The position numbers and the translations under genes are program-made. 64,000 nt of DNA from Marinobacter bryozoorum. GTDB lineage: Bacteria > Pseudomonadota > Gammaproteobacteria > Pseudomonadales > Oleiphilaceae. The notes under the pieces were generated by a model. The model saw nothing but the letters and a program-made list of their open reading frames with translations, made no database searches and was not told where the DNA came from. The stretch spans positions 119,592 to 183,591 of the forward strand of contig NZ_JAKZAH010000004.1 in assembly GCF_023156245.1 (NCBI RefSeq), read 5' to 3'. Below are positions 50,382-60,045 of this stretch, one piece after another (the first letter of the stretch is position 1; every line of letters begins with the position of its first letter).

Positions 50382-50453
50382 GGCAATGGCGTGAAAGCCA
50401 GCCCCTTGCCATGACCGGATTATTGCTAACAGACCGTGCTGCTGGCCGCACGG
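50382..50453 (+). promoter_or_regulatory. Structured rpsA leader
   Basis: Two hairpins lie between cmk and rpsA: GGCAA(TGGC)...TTGCC (50382-50386 with 50406-50410, inner GGC/GCC pairs) and CCGTGC/GCACGG (50434-50439 with 50448-50453). S1 represses its own translation through a folded leader in E. coli, and a weak ribosome site follows here; similar autoregulation is inferred. Confidence 0.45.
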
Positions 50454-50485
50454 ATGAAACTTGCGTTGATCACATAGGACACATA

Positions 50486-52177
50486 ATGAGCGAGAGCTTT
50501 GCTGATCTTTTCGAAGAAAGCCTGAAAGAAATTGACATGCAACCGGGTTCCATCGTCCAGGGAACCGTGGTGGATATCGACAACGACTGGGTCACCGTTA
50601 ACGCCGGACTGAAGTCCGAGGGCGTTATCCCCGCCTCCCAGTTCCTGAACGAAAAAGGCGAGTTGGAAATTGCAGTCGGCGACGTTGTCGATGTAGCTCT
50701 CGACGCGGTTGAAGACGGTTTCGGTGAAACCCGTCTGTCCCGCGAAAAGGCCAAGCGTGCCGAAGCCTGGAAGGTTCTGGAAAAGTCCTTCGAGGCCGAA
50801 GAAGTTGTCAAGGGCATGATCAACGGCAAGGTCAAGGGTGGTTTCACCGTCGACCTGTCTGGCATCCGTGCCTTCCTGCCAGGCTCCCTGGTAGATGTTC
50901 GTCCGGTTCGCGACACCGCGCACCTGGAGAACAAGGAACTGGAATTCAAGGTTATCAAGCTGGACCAGAAGCGTAACAATGTGGTGGTATCCCGCCGCGC
51001 CGTTCTGGAAGCTGAGAACAGTGCCGAGCGCGAAGCGCTGCTCGAAACCCTGACTGAGGGTATGACCCTGCAGGGTATCGTCAAGAACCTGACCGACTAC
51101 GGCGCGTTCGTTGACCTGGGTGGCGTAGACGGCCTGCTGCACATCACAGATATGGCCTGGAAGCGCATCAAGCATCCGAGCGAAATCGTGAACGTGGGTG
51201 ACGAGATCACCGTCAAGGTTCTCAAGTTCGACCGTGAGCGCAACCGTGTTTCCCTGGGTCTGAAGCAGCTGGGCGAAGATCCCTGGGTGAACATCAAGGA
51301 CCGTTACCCGGAAGGTGTCAAGGTCACCGCCCGTGTAACCAACCTGACCGACTACGGCTGCTTTGCCGAGCTGGAAGAGGGCGTTGAAGGTCTGGTGCAC
51401 GTGTCCGAAATGGACTGGACCAACAAGAACATCCATCCCTCCAAGGTTGTTCAGGTGGGTGACGAAGTTGGTGTCATGATCCTGGATATCGACGAAGAGC
51501 GTCGTCGTATTTCCCTGGGTATCAAGCAGTGCGTACCTAACCCCTGGGAAGAGTTCTCCGCGAACTTCAACAAGGGCGACAAGGTATCCGGCAAGATCAA
51601 GTCCATCACTGACTTCGGTATCTTTATCGGCCTGGACGGCGGCATCGACGGCCTGGTTCACCTGTCCGACATCAGCTGGAACGAAACTGGCGAAGAAGCC
51701 GTTCGCGAGTACAAGAAAGGTGACGAGGTTGAGACCGTTATCCTGTCTGTTGATCCCGAGCGAGAGCGTATCTCCCTGGGTATCAAGCAGCTCGAAAGCG
51801 ATCCGTTCGCCGAATTTGTGCAGCTGAACGACAAGGGCTCCATCGTCAAGGGTACCGTTTCTGCGGTAGACGCGAAGGCTGCGACCATCGCCCTGAACGA
51901 CGAAGTTGAAGCCGTTCTGAAGGCCTCTGAAATCAGCCGTGACAAGGTGGAAGACGCCCGTAACGCGCTGAAAGAAGGCGAAGAAGTCGAAGCCAAGATC
52001 ATCAGCATCGATCGCAAGAACCGCGTGATCAACCTGTCCGTCAAGTCCAAGGACGTTGAAGACGACAAGCAGGCGCTGGAAAGCGTACGTAGCAAGACCG
52101 CTGAAACTTCTGGTGCGACCACCATCGGTGATCTCATCAAGGAGCAGATGCAGCAGCAGAACGCTAACAAAGAGTGA
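50486..52177 (+). CDS. rpsA: 30S ribosomal protein S1
   Basis: S1 binds mRNA leaders and unfolds them for the 30S subunit. The 563-residue protein begins [13 protein letters not shown] and carries six S1 (OB-fold) repeats, visible as the recurring [12 protein letters not shown], [12 protein letters not shown] and [16 protein letters not shown] segments. The longest reading frame starts at 50411, but the ATG at 50486 is the family start; AGGA about 9 bases before it is modest, as usual for rpsA. Codon use is highly biased (few rare codons), fitting high expression. A strong terminator follows. Confidence 0.97.
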   Translation: MSESFADLFEESLKEIDMQPGSIVQGTVVDIDNDWVTVNAGLKSEGVIPASQFLNEKGELEIAVGDVVDVALDAVEDGFGETRLSREKAKRAEAWKVLEKSFEAEEVVKGMINGKVKGGFTVDLSGIRAFLPGSLVDVRPVRDTAHLENKELEFKVIKLDQKRNNVVVSRRAVLEAENSAEREALLETLTEGMTLQGIVKNLTDYGAFVDLGGVDGLLHITDMAWKRIKHPSEIVNVGDEITVKVLKFDRERNRVSLGLKQLGEDPWVNIKDRYPEGVKVTARVTNLTDYGCFAELEEGVEGLVHVSEMDWTNKNIHPSKVVQVGDEVGVMILDIDEERRRISLGIKQCVPNPWEEFSANFNKGDKVSGKIKSITDFGIFIGLDGGIDGLVHLSDISWNETGEEAVREYKKGDEVETVILSVDPERERISLGIKQLESDPFAEFVQLNDKGSIVKGTVSAVDAKAATIALNDEVEAVLKASEISRDKVEDARNALKEGEEVEAKIISIDRKNRVINLSVKSKDVEDDKQALESVRSKTAETSGATTIGDLIKEQMQQQNANKE

Positions 52178-52194
52178 TTCATTCCTCTTGAAGG

Positions 52195-52227
52195 CAAAAA
52201 AACGGGCCCTAAGGGCCCGTTTTTTTT
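52195..52227. terminator. Strong intrinsic terminator after rpsA
   Basis: ACGGGCCC (52202-52209) pairs with GGGCCCGT (52213-52220) around a TAA loop, preceded by A7 and followed by T8. The symmetric A and T tracts could terminate both strands. Confidence 0.95.
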
Positions 52228-52333
52228 GTCTTTTTTTCAGGTTTGGCTAAACTAGCAGTGTCCTCGTTGTCTGGATCAGTCGCCGCCCGGGGTAGCTGGA
52301 ACCTGATCAACCGGCGTGAACGAGGTTTGTGAA

Positions 52334-52386
52334 GCCGAATTTCGGCATCTGTATGGTTCGGGCAACAGGGTTGTGCCTGCCGAACC
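52334..52386 (+). other. Hairpins in the ihfB leader
   Basis: GCCG/CGGC (52334-52337 with 52343-52346) and GGTTCGG/CCGAACC (52355-52361 with 52380-52386) lie upstream of ihfB. They could be part of its 5' leader; a promoter between the rpsA terminator and here is expected but not identified. Confidence 0.35.
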
Positions 52387-52435
52387 CGTAATGATGACCA
52401 GGGCTTCGTAATAAAAATGAAAAGGGATGGGCCTC

Positions 52436-52732
52436 ATGACAAAGTCTGAACTGGTCGAACTGATTGCTTCGAAGCAGACTCAGCTGTCTGTGAAAGACGT
52501 GGAACTGGCAGTTAAAACCGTTATTGAACACATGTCGCAGTCACTTGCTGACGGCCAGAGAATCGAGATTCGGGGGTTTGGCAGTTTTTCTCTCCATTAT
52601 CGGGCAGCCCGTACCGGGCGGAACCCCAAGACCGGGGAGGCCGTGCAGCTGCCGGCCAAGTATGTGCCGCACTTCAAGCCGGGCAAGGAGTTGCGAGAAC
52701 AGGTCAATGACAGCATGAAGAAGGGCTACTGA
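52436..52732 (+). CDS. ihfB: Integration host factor beta subunit
   Basis: IhfB with IhfA bends DNA sharply at specific sites for replication, recombination and transcription. The 98-residue protein has the family core [20 protein letters not shown] and [22 protein letters not shown], with the intercalating proline of the beta arm. The ATG at 52436 is used because GGG lies at suitable spacing; the ATG at 52427 is too near. The gene follows rpsA as in Pseudomonas and E. coli. Confidence 0.96.
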   Translation: MTKSELVELIASKQTQLSVKDVELAVKTVIEHMSQSLADGQRIEIRGFGSFSLHYRAARTGRNPKTGEAVQLPAKYVPHFKPGKELREQVNDSMKKGY

Positions 52733-52830
52733 CTGCTTCGTGATTGATTCCGCTCAGGTGGCCGGACACAGTTTCGGGTAGAATGGGCAATATTGAAAAT
52801 TGAATTCCCGATTCCTGGAGCAGGGGTGCT

Positions 52831-53133
52831 ATGGCAGGGTTTCAGAAGATCATCCTCCTTCTGGTTGTCATACTGGTAGCCATTCTGGTGCTAGTATTTT
52901 CCATGAACAATCAGATGGCTGTATCGCTTAATTTCCTGTTTTTCGAGACCCAGCCCCGTGGAGTCGCGGTCTGGCTGATCCTTGGTTTCGTCTTTGGCAT
53001 ACTGCTGGGGGTTGTCCTGACCCTGATGGCGACGGTGCGTGTTTCCGTGTCCCGCCGGCAGCTGCGTAAGCGCCTCGACAAGGCCGAAAAGGCCCTGGAG
53101 CAGAACAGAACCCCTGAAGACCGGACTATTTGA
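52831..53133 (+). CDS. lapA: LapA (YciS-like, DUF1049) inner-membrane protein
   Basis: A 100-residue membrane protein with two hydrophobic segments (about 5-25 and 45-67) and a basic C-terminal coiled tail (RRQLRKRLDKAEKALEQ). LapA acts with LapB in balancing LPS synthesis by helping FtsH degrade LpxC. Its TGA overlaps the lapB ATG (TGATG), so they form one translational unit. Confidence 0.9.
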   Translation: MAGFQKIILLLVVILVAILVLVFSMNNQMAVSLNFLFFETQPRGVAVWLILGFVFGILLGVVLTLMATVRVSVSRRQLRKRLDKAEKALEQNRTPEDRTI

Positions 53134-54302
53134 TGGATATGGTGTTTCAATGGCTGCTGCTGACAGCTGCCGTTGCTGCCGGCTGGTTTGTGGGTCGCTA
53201 TTTTCGCTCTGAGGACCGGACGGTACGGGACATATCCGATGAGTCCTCGGTTCGCGAGCGACTCCAGTTCCTGTTTACCAACTATTCTGACCAGGCGGTA
53301 GAAAACTTCGTACAGTCCCTGGCCGTCAACAAGGATACGGTGGGGCTCCACCTTTCCATCGGTGCCCATTTCCGCAACAAGGGCGAAACTGACCGCGCTA
53401 TCCTTATTCACCAGAACCTTCTTGCCCGACCTGAGTTGCCGGCGCATTTCTCGCCACAGGTTACTATTGAGCTGGCCCGGGATTACCTGGCGGCCGGCTT
53501 GCTGGATCGCGCAGAGGCGCTCTTTCATCAGTTGATGGATGATCGTGAGTATGGCGAACGGGCGGCAGCCCAGCTCATTGAGCTATACCAGCAGGAAAGG
53601 GAATGGGGTAAGGCGGCCCAGGTCGCCCGGACCCTGATGGAAAACCGCCTCGACCCTCAGCTGGCCCGCCAACTGGCGTATATCACCTGTGAGCTGGCGG
53701 ACGACTGCCTGCACAGGGACGATCGCTGGGGGGCACAGAAACTGGCCAAGGAAGCGCTTGGCATTGATTCGGGCTGTGTTCGTGCCAGCTTTATCCTGTC
53801 TACCCTGCAGGCTCGTCAGGGCAATTACCGGGAGTCGGCCACTCAGTGCCTGAAAGTCTTCGACCAGAATCCGGAGTTCGGGCCTGAGGCGGTTGACCGG
53901 TTCATGAAGCTGGAGCGCGCCCACGGTGATGTCGGACGCAACGCCAGGAAGCTCCGCAAGCTCTATGAGCAGCATCCCGGTACCAGTCTTCTGTTAGCGC
54001 TGGCGGAGGCGGTAGAGCACGCGTCCGGGCGCCAGGCCGCCATTGACCTGCTACGTAATGAGCTGGAAACCCGTCCCAGTGTTCGGGGGCTTTTAAGGCT
54101 GGTAGAGCTGTCTGGCTATGAGCGAGGGCTTGCTACCGGTGAAGGTCGCCTGGTCAGTCGTATCGGCCAGCTGATTCTCACCAACCGCCCGGTGTACCGC
54201 TGTGTAAACTGCGGCTTCTCAGGCCAGCAGCTGCACTGGCTGTGTCCCAGTTGCAAGGAGTGGGAAACGGTGCGTCCAATTCAGGGGGTTGAGGCAGAGT
54301 AG
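53133..54302 (+). CDS. lapB: LapB (YciM), LPS assembly regulator
   Basis: LapB recruits LpxC to FtsH, setting LPS levels. The 389-residue protein has an N-terminal membrane anchor (about 4-22), nine or so TPR helical repeats (about 60-340), and a C-terminal rubredoxin-like zinc site CVNCGF...CPSCKEW (Cys at about 353, 356, 367 and 370). This is the E. coli length and layout. An ATG at 53133 overlaps lapA. Confidence 0.95.
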   Translation: MDMVFQWLLLTAAVAAGWFVGRYFRSEDRTVRDISDESSVRERLQFLFTNYSDQAVENFVQSLAVNKDTVGLHLSIGAHFRNKGETDRAILIHQNLLARPELPAHFSPQVTIELARDYLAAGLLDRAEALFHQLMDDREYGERAAAQLIELYQQEREWGKAAQVARTLMENRLDPQLARQLAYITCELADDCLHRDDRWGAQKLAKEALGIDSGCVRASFILSTLQARQGNYRESATQCLKVFDQNPEFGPEAVDRFMKLERAHGDVGRNARKLRKLYEQHPGTSLLLALAEAVEHASGRQAAIDLLRNELETRPSVRGLLRLVELSGYERGLATGEGRLVSRIGQLILTNRPVYRCVNCGFSGQQLHWLCPSCKEWETVRPIQGVEAE

Positions 54303-54383
54303 GGCGATTTCTGCCATAATCCCCGCCCGATCGCCCTCCGGCAAAGCCGGTTTCCCCTCGTTCGGACACAGGAGTCACCTCCA

Positions 54384-55088
54384 ATGCAGGATTCCCTCGG
54401 CCCACGCATCATCGTTGCCCTCGATTTCCCCTCTGAAGCCCCGGCCCTGGCCCTGGTAGATACCCTTGATCCGGCCCTGTGTCGCCTGAAGGTTGGCAAG
54501 GAGCTGTTCACCCGCTGCGGCCCGGATCTGGTGCGCAAACTGCAGGATCGCGGTTTCGAGGTGTTTCTCGACCTGAAATTCCATGACATTCCCAATACGA
54601 CATCGGCGGCGGTAGCGGCTGCGGCGGATTTGGGTGTCTGGATGGTGAATGTCCATGCCTCCGGTGGCGAGAAAATGATGGTGGCCTGCCGGGAGCGGCT
54701 GGAATCCTTCGGTGCGGATCGTCCGTTGCTGATCGCGGTGACGGTGCTGACCAGCATGGGGGCCGAAGACCTTGCCGGTATCGGCGTTGCTGACTCGCCT
54801 GCTGACCAGGTGAACCGACTGGCAACTCTTACGCGCAATAGTGGGCTGGATGGAGTGGTGTGCTCGGCCCAGGAGGCTCCTGCGCTCAAGCGTGACCAGG
54901 GCGCGGAATTCAGGCTGGTAACGCCGGGTATCCGCCCGGCTTCCGCCGAGCGGGGTGATCAGCAGCGGGTTATGACGCCTTCGGCGGCCATTGCAGCTGG
55001 CAGTGATTATCTGGTGGTTGGGCGACCGATTACGCAGGCGGCTGATCCTCTGGCTTCCCTGCGGGCCATTGTCGCTGAGATTTCTTGA
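54384..55088 (+). CDS. pyrF: Orotidine-5'-phosphate decarboxylase
   Basis: PyrF makes UMP from OMP. The 234-residue TIM barrel has the VALDFPS start, the [14 protein letters not shown] catalytic block with Asp-Lys-Asp residues (about 60-72), and the C-terminal TPGIRP and GRPITQA phosphate-binding segments. Position after lapB is conserved. Downstream lies the E3/E4 repeat pair before tRNA-Asn, with no clear classical terminator. Confidence 0.96.
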   Translation: MQDSLGPRIIVALDFPSEAPALALVDTLDPALCRLKVGKELFTRCGPDLVRKLQDRGFEVFLDLKFHDIPNTTSAAVAAAADLGVWMVNVHASGGEKMMVACRERLESFGADRPLLIAVTVLTSMGAEDLAGIGVADSPADQVNRLATLTRNSGLDGVVCSAQEAPALKRDQGAEFRLVTPGIRPASAERGDQQRVMTPSAAIAAGSDYLVVGRPITQAADPLASLRAIVAEIS

Positions 55089-55149
55089 TCTGGCTTCTGT
55101 GACTGGCCGTGTAGCCTGATAAGCCGTGCCGGAGGGCTCAGGTCGATAC

Positions 55150-55232
55150 CCTTTTCCGGGGGACGCCCCGCAAGTACGTCCCTGTAGGGCTTGACGAGCG
55201 CCGTCCATGGCGCTCGACACCCCCGGAAAAGG
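55150..55232 (-). repeat. Structured repeat E3 (two ANGGAY-loop hairpins)
   Basis: A 13-bp perfect outer stem joins 55150-55162 to 55220-55232. Inside, hairpin A has TAC/GTA around loop 55178-55183 with GCCC/GGGC (55165-55168 with 55187-55190) beneath, and hairpin B is CGAGCGCC/GGCGCTCG (55195-55202 with 55209-55216). On the minus strand the loops read AGGGAC and ATGGAC. Further outward a G-U-tolerant stem extends on that strand (GGTTGA with TCGACC). Homologous, reversed, to E4. Confidence 0.8.
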
Positions 55233-55333
55233 CTCTCAACCCGATCCCTCTTTGACTCTTGAGATAACGCTTTGGCTCAATGTCTCGGGGTACTAAGCTC
55301 CTCATTTGACCAAGGCGTTATCACGTAGGTTCA

Positions 55334-55452
55334 GGAGTGGCGGGTTGAGAACGTTTTTCGGGAGCGTCGGCAGCCAGGGATGGCTGCCGTCGAGCCCTAC
55401 AGGGACGTACTTGCGGGGCGTCCCCCGAAAAACGTTATCGGCCTGCCGCTCC
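55334..55452 (+). repeat. Structured repeat E4, divergent partner of E3
   Basis: The core outer stem 55350-55362 with 55424-55436 is perfect; outward it continues to 55334/55452 with one mismatch and four G-T oppositions that pair as G-U only in plus-strand RNA. Hairpin B is CGGCAGCC/GGCTGCCG (55368-55375 with 55382-55389), loop AGGGAT; hairpin A is TAC/GTA with GCCC/GGGC, loop AGGGAC (55401-55406). The plus strand is therefore the functional strand. CTACAGGGACGT is close to the CsrA consensus RUACARGGAUGU. Confidence 0.82.
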
Positions 55453-55516
55453 CGGCACCAAACCAGAAGGCTACCAGGTCAATCACCCAAGGCAGATTTC
55501 AGGAGACCTGAGAACG

Positions 55517-55550
55517 AAAAAAGCCGCGTCTGCAAAACAGAGGCGGCTTT
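55517..55550 (-). terminator. Intrinsic terminator of tRNA-Asn (reverse strand)
   Basis: Read on the minus strand, AAAGCCGC and CTCTG pair with CAGA and GCGGCTTT, then run into TTTTTT. It lies just downstream of tRNA-Asn. Confidence 0.85.
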
Positions 55551-55560
55551 CCGGAATAAG

Positions 55561-55636
55561 TGGCTCCCCGAGCTGGGCTCGAACCAGCGACAAACGGATT
55601 AACAGTCCGTTGCTCTACCAACTGAGCTATCGGGGA
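55561..55636 (-). tRNA. tRNA-Asn (anticodon GTT)
   Basis: A 76-base cloverleaf on the reverse strand with encoded CCA: acceptor TCCCCGA pairs with TCGGGGA, the anticodon arm has loop CTGTTAA (anticodon GTT), and the T-arm reads GGTTCGAGCC. Confidence 0.97.
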
Positions 55637-55703
55637 ACAGTCGATGTCGACGAGGCGCGTATATTAAAGAGCCGGTACCCCCTCGTCAACCCTTTCAAAG
55701 ACT

Positions 55704-55742
55704 TTTTGGCACCCTCTGAAGAATCCCCGGAGGGTGCCAAAA
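55704..55742. other. 13-bp hairpin downstream of the aminotransferase gene
   Basis: TTTTGGCACCCTC (55704-55716) pairs perfectly with the inverted copy at 55730-55742 around a 13-base loop. A/T pairs are at the stem base in the wrong order for either strand (T before, A after), so it is not a standard terminator. Confidence 0.5.
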
Positions 55743-55757
55743 GCCGGACCTGGATGT

Positions 55758-56942
55758 TCAGGCGAGTGCCTTCTTCAGGCGGGCAACCGCCTCCTTCAGA
55801 ACGTCCATGCTGGTCGCGAAGCTCAAACGCATATGCCCCGGCGAACCGAATGCCGAGCCCGGAACCAGTGCCACGCCAGCGCCCTTGAGCAGAACCTCTG
55901 CCATTTCCACATCGTTGGAAACATTCGGGGTTTTCTCGATGGCGCCCTGGAAGCTGGGGAATACGTAGAAGGTACCGTCACCTTCCAGGCATTCGACGCC
56001 CGGCAGCTCGTTCAGGGCTTTTACCAGGTAATCGTGACGCTCCCGGAATGCCTTGACCATCTCGCCCACACAGGCCTGGTCGCCATCCAGTGCCGCCTGG
56101 GCGGCAGCCTGGGATATGGAGGCCGGGTTGGAGGTGCTCTGGGACTGGATCTTCTTCATGGCGCCAATGATCCGGGCAGGGCCTGCGGCATAACCAATAC
56201 GCCAGCCGGTCATGGAGTAGGCCTTGGAGACACCGTTGAGCACGAAGGTGCGGTCGTACAGCTCCGGGGTGGCGTTGAGGATGTTGCAGAACGGCTTGCC
56301 GGTCCATAGGATCGGCTCGTACATGTCGTCGGTAGCGACCATGATATCCGGGTGCTTCTTCAGTACCTCGCCAATGGCCTGCAGTTCTTCCATGGTGTAC
56401 GCCATGCCGCTGGGGTTGGACGGGCTGTTGATAACGAACAACCGGGTACGGTCGGTAATGGCGTTTTCCAGCTGCTCCGGGGTGATCTTGAAGCGGGTGT
56501 CAGCGCTGGTTTCGATAATGACCGGCTTGCCCTCGGCCACCAGTACCATGTCCGGGTAGGAAACCCAGTAGGGGGCAGGGATAATGGCTTCGTCGCCGGG
56601 GTTCAGTGTGGCAAGTGCCAGGTTGAAAAAGCTTTGCTTGCCACCACTGGATACCAGTACCTGGTTCGGCTCGTAGTCCAGACCATTGTCCCGCTTGAAC
56701 TTCGCGATGATCGCTTTTTTCAGCGCGGGAGTACCATCCACTGCAGTGTATTTGGTCTGACCGTTACGGATGGCCTCGATGGCCGCTTCCTTGATGTGGT
56801 CAGGGGTATCGAAATCCGGTTCCCCGGCACCCAGGCCGATAATGTCCTGGCCGGCGGCCTTGAGTTCCGCTGCCTTGTTGGTGACGGCGAGGGTAGGGGA
56901 TGGCTTGATGGCCTGTACACGGGTGGAAAGTTGAAGGTCCAA
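55758..56942 (-). CDS. aspC: Aspartate/aromatic aminotransferase (class I, AspC type)
   Basis: A 394-residue PLP aminotransferase of the Iota/AatA-like type: PSPTLAVTNKAAELKAAGQDIIGLGAGEPDFDTP at the start, NSPSNPSG (about 170), the PLP lysine in NGVSKAYSMTGWRIGY (about 234) and the C-terminal arginine in HMRLSFATS. The start is a TTG at 56942 (MDLQLSTRV) because AAGGAG lies 7 bases upstream; the longer frame to 56996 has a poorly conserved N-terminus. Likely reactions are aspartate or aromatic transamination, supporting the serine/aromatic block nearby. Confidence 0.9.
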   Translation of the reverse strand: MDLQLSTRVQAIKPSPTLAVTNKAAELKAAGQDIIGLGAGEPDFDTPDHIKEAAIEAIRNGQTKYTAVDGTPALKKAIIAKFKRDNGLDYEPNQVLVSSGGKQSFFNLALATLNPGDEAIIPAPYWVSYPDMVLVAEGKPVIIETSADTRFKITPEQLENAITDRTRLFVINSPSNPSGMAYTMEELQAIGEVLKKHPDIMVATDDMYEPILWTGKPFCNILNATPELYDRTFVLNGVSKAYSMTGWRIGYAAGPARIIGAMKKIQSQSTSNPASISQAAAQAALDGDQACVGEMVKAFRERHDYLVKALNELPGVECLEGDGTFYVFPSFQGAIEKTPNVSNDVEMAEVLLKGAGVALVPGSAFGSPGHMRLSFATSMDVLKEAVARLKKALA

Positions 56943-57084
56943 ACTTGCGCTCCTTAAAGATGCGTCTGAGAGGGCTGCAGCTGCCATGGGCGACACAGAG
57001 CCGCAAACACGGGCTGTTTAACCCATGAATGTTACCATGAGAGATTCGCAACGATAAGTTTCCCGCGAGGGTGGAGGTAAATCA

Positions 57085-59115
57085 GTGTCCAGGTTCAGAG
57101 TGGATTCTCCCTACAAACCGGCCGGTGACCAGCCGAAGGCCATCGAGGGCCTGGTGGATGGCATCGAGTCGGGGCTGGCCCACCAGACACTGCTGGGAGT
57201 GACCGGTTCGGGGAAGACTTTCACCGTCGCCAATGTCATCGAACGGGTACAGCGTCCTACCATCGTCATGGCCCACAACAAGACCCTGGCAGCGCAATTG
57301 TATGGCGAGTTCCGGGAGTTTTTCCCGGACAATGCCGTTGAGTACTTCGTGTCCTACTACGATTACTACCAGCCTGAGGCCTATGTGCCATCCTCCGACA
57401 CGTTTATCGAGAAGGATGCCTCGGTGAACGAACACATTGAACAGATGCGCCTGTCCGCCACCAAGGCCTTGCTGGAGCGGGATGATGCCATTATCGTCGC
57501 GACGGTTTCCTCCATCTACGGCCTGGGCGATCCCCAGTCCTACCTGAAGATGATGCTTCACCTGGACCGGGGCGACCCGATCGATCAGCGCACTGTTCTG
57601 CGTCGCCTGGCGGAACTGCAGTACACCCGCAATGATGTGGAATTCCACCGTGCCAACTACCGGGTGCGTGGGGACGTCATCGATGTATTTCCGGCGGAAT
57701 CCGAGAAAGAGGCCATCCGTATTGAGTTGTTCGATGACGAGGTAGACAACCTCAGCTACTTCGACCCCCTGACCGGGGAAGTGCTGCGGCGGGTTCCGCG
57801 CGTCACCATCTACCCCAAGACCCACTATGTAACGCCCCGGGAAACAGTGCTCGGTGCGATCGAGAACATCAAGGTGGAGCTGGATGAGCGACTCAAACAG
57901 TTGCGGGACAACAATCGACTGGTGGAAGCCCAGCGGCTGGAGGAGCGCACCCGCTATGATATCGAAATGATGCTGGAGCTGGGTTACTGCAACGGCATCG
58001 AGAATTACAGCCGCTACCTTTCCGGCAGGAATCCCGGTGAGGCACCGCCCACCCTGTTCGACTATATCCCCCCCAATGCCCTGCTGGTGGTCGATGAATC
58101 CCATGTGACCATTCCCCAGATTGGTGCCATGTACAAGGGCGACCGCTCCCGCAAGGAAACCCTGGTGGAGTACGGGTTCCGGCTGCCCTCGGCGCTGGAT
58201 AACCGACCCATGCGTTTCGACGAATGGGAGCGCATAGCCCCGCAGATGATCTTTGTGTCCGCCACTCCGGCGAAGTATGAAGAGGAACATGCCGGGCAGG
58301 TGGTAGAGCAGGTGGTGCGTCCTACCGGCCTGCTGGACCCGGAGATCGAGGTGCGCCCGGCCTCCACCCAGGTGGACGACCTGCTGGGAGAAATCCGCGA
58401 GCGGGTTGCTGTGAACGAGCGGGTGCTGGTGACCACCCTGACCAAGCGCATGGCGGAGGACCTGACCGACTTCCTGATGGAGCACGATGTGCGGGTGCGT
58501 TACCTGCACTCGGATATCGACACCGTAGAGCGGGTCGAGATCATTCGCGACCTGCGCCGGGGCGAGTTTGATGTGCTGGTGGGCATCAACCTGTTGCGGG
58601 AAGGCCTGGATATGCCTGAGGTGTCCCTTGTCACCATCCTGGATGCGGACAAGGAAGGCTTCCTGCGGTCGGAACGCTCGCTGATCCAGACCATCGGCCG
58701 GGCGGCCCGGAACGTTCACGGCAAGGCAATACTCTATGGCGACCGCATTACCGGTTCGATGCAAAAAGCCATCGACGAAACCGAGCGCCGCAGGGCGAAG
58801 CAGACGGCGTTCAACGAGGAGCACGGTATTACCCCCCAGGGCCTCAACAAGAAGATCGCCGACATCATGGAAGGGGCTGCCGGTGGTGGTGGCCGTGGTC
58901 GTCGCCGGGCAGACCGGCCGGGTCAGAAAGCTGCGGAAGAGGCGGAACAGTACCAGGTTAAGGCAAAGGGCAAGTCGCCGGAGGAGTTGCTCAAGGAGAT
59001 CACCCGGCTGGAAGATGATATGTACAAGGCAGCCTCGGACCTGGACTTTGAAACCGCGGCCCGGATCCGTGACGAGATTTCCGAGCTGAAGGAAGCGGCC
59101 GTTCGCATGGGTTGA
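57085..59115 (+). CDS. uvrB: UvrABC excinuclease subunit B
   Basis: UvrB verifies DNA damage and holds UvrC in nucleotide excision repair. The 676-residue protein has Walker A GVTGSGKT (about 38-45), the beta-hairpin block [12 protein letters not shown] (about 91-102), helicase motifs to QTIGRAARN (about 530) and a C-terminal UVR domain (about 630-670). Start is GTG with GGAGGT upstream. It is divergent from aspC. I see no LexA box of the CTGT-N8-ACAG type in the 142 bases before it. Confidence 0.97.
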   Translation: MSRFRVDSPYKPAGDQPKAIEGLVDGIESGLAHQTLLGVTGSGKTFTVANVIERVQRPTIVMAHNKTLAAQLYGEFREFFPDNAVEYFVSYYDYYQPEAYVPSSDTFIEKDASVNEHIEQMRLSATKALLERDDAIIVATVSSIYGLGDPQSYLKMMLHLDRGDPIDQRTVLRRLAELQYTRNDVEFHRANYRVRGDVIDVFPAESEKEAIRIELFDDEVDNLSYFDPLTGEVLRRVPRVTIYPKTHYVTPRETVLGAIENIKVELDERLKQLRDNNRLVEAQRLEERTRYDIEMMLELGYCNGIENYSRYLSGRNPGEAPPTLFDYIPPNALLVVDESHVTIPQIGAMYKGDRSRKETLVEYGFRLPSALDNRPMRFDEWERIAPQMIFVSATPAKYEEEHAGQVVEQVVRPTGLLDPEIEVRPASTQVDDLLGEIRERVAVNERVLVTTLTKRMAEDLTDFLMEHDVRVRYLHSDIDTVERVEIIRDLRRGEFDVLVGINLLREGLDMPEVSLVTILDADKEGFLRSERSLIQTIGRAARNVHGKAILYGDRITGSMQKAIDETERRRAKQTAFNEEHGITPQGLNKKIADIMEGAAGGGGRGRRRADRPGQKAAEEAEQYQVKAKGKSPEELLKEITRLEDDMYKAASDLDFETAARIRDEISELKEAAVRMG

Positions 59116-59235
59116 CGCTGATGTCCGTGCCGGATAGCTGTCCCTGATCTTGCATTCCCCGGAGGGGCTTGCCAATCTTGGAGGGCGTGCGCACTCGCGC
59201 ACCTGGCTTGTCCACCCATTACGCGGTATTCCGGC

Positions 59236-60039
59236 ATGAGTAACCTCAAGCACACGCTTTTCTGGATGTCCCTTTTCCTCGCTATTGTGGTGGCCGTCTG
59301 TGCTGCCATCTACCGGCCGCTGGAAACGGCCTTCATGGCGAACTGGGTTTTCAATTCGCTGATCCTCCTTGTTCTTCTGGTTGGCATTGTACTCACCTAC
59401 CGCCAGGTCCTGGTGTTGTTCCCGGAGTTGCGCTGGGTAGCCCAGTTTCGGACCGGGCATTCCGGGCTGTCGGTCTTACAGGAACCCCGCCTGCTCAAGC
59501 CCCTCGCACGCCAGCTGGGGGAAGATACCAAGCGTGATCAGTTCCGCCTGTCCACCCTGTCACTGCGCACCGTGCTGGATGGCATTCATAGCCGCATGGA
59601 TGAGCAGCGGGAAATTACCCGGTACTTCATCAGTCTGCTGGTATTTCTGGGGCTGCTGGGGACCTTCTGGGGCCTGCTGGGGACTATCAATGCGGTGGGT
59701 GCAGTGATCGGTGACCTGAATATGGATCAGGGCGACTTTGGCGCCGTGTTTGCCGATCTCCAGGGTGGCCTGCAGGAGCCCCTCAAGGGAATGGGAACGG
59801 CTTTCAGTTCGTCATTGCTTGGCCTGGGTGGCTCGCTGATTCTGGGGTTCCTGGATATCCAGGCCGGCCATGCCCAGAACCGGTTCTACGATAACCTGGA
59901 AGAGTGGCTGACGGGTGTGACCGACCTGGTTGGGGGTGTCGACAGTATGGAGGCCCAGCCGGCCCGGGCATCCGGGGACCTGGATCGACTGGCGGCGGAA
60001 AATCAGCGGCTCCGAGACCAGCTGGCGGACCGGGAGTAA
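59236..60039 (+). CDS. MotA/TolQ/ExbB-family proton channel protein (orphan stator A)
   Basis: A 267-residue membrane protein with four segments (about 8-28, 37-60, 130-155 and 180-205) and the MotA/ExbB signature in GLLGTFWGLLGTINAVGAVI plus FSSSLLGLGGSLILGFLDIQAG. The region 60-125 is cytosolic. The C-terminal tail (about 35 residues after position 230) is short. It pairs with the next gene, a MotB-like protein, six bases away. It is not in a flagellar, Tol or TonB cluster and lacks the long tail of Zorya ZorA. Function unknown; an ion-flow-driven cell-envelope task is inferred. Confidence 0.85.
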   Translation: MSNLKHTLFWMSLFLAIVVAVCAAIYRPLETAFMANWVFNSLILLVLLVGIVLTYRQVLVLFPELRWVAQFRTGHSGLSVLQEPRLLKPLARQLGEDTKRDQFRLSTLSLRTVLDGIHSRMDEQREITRYFISLLVFLGLLGTFWGLLGTINAVGAVIGDLNMDQGDFGAVFADLQGGLQEPLKGMGTAFSSSLLGLGGSLILGFLDIQAGHAQNRFYDNLEEWLTGVTDLVGGVDSMEAQPARASGDLDRLAAENQRLRDQLADRE

Positions 60040-60045
60040 GTGCCC

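Noticed and set aside
55306..55602. Small ORF across repeat E4 and tRNA-Asn
   Set aside because: It overlaps a tRNA gene and palindromic DNA and lacks a plausible start site.
57082..59460. A 792-codon open frame antisense to uvrB
   Set aside because: Same codon-bias shadow; no domain or start signal, and uvrB is complete on the other strand.
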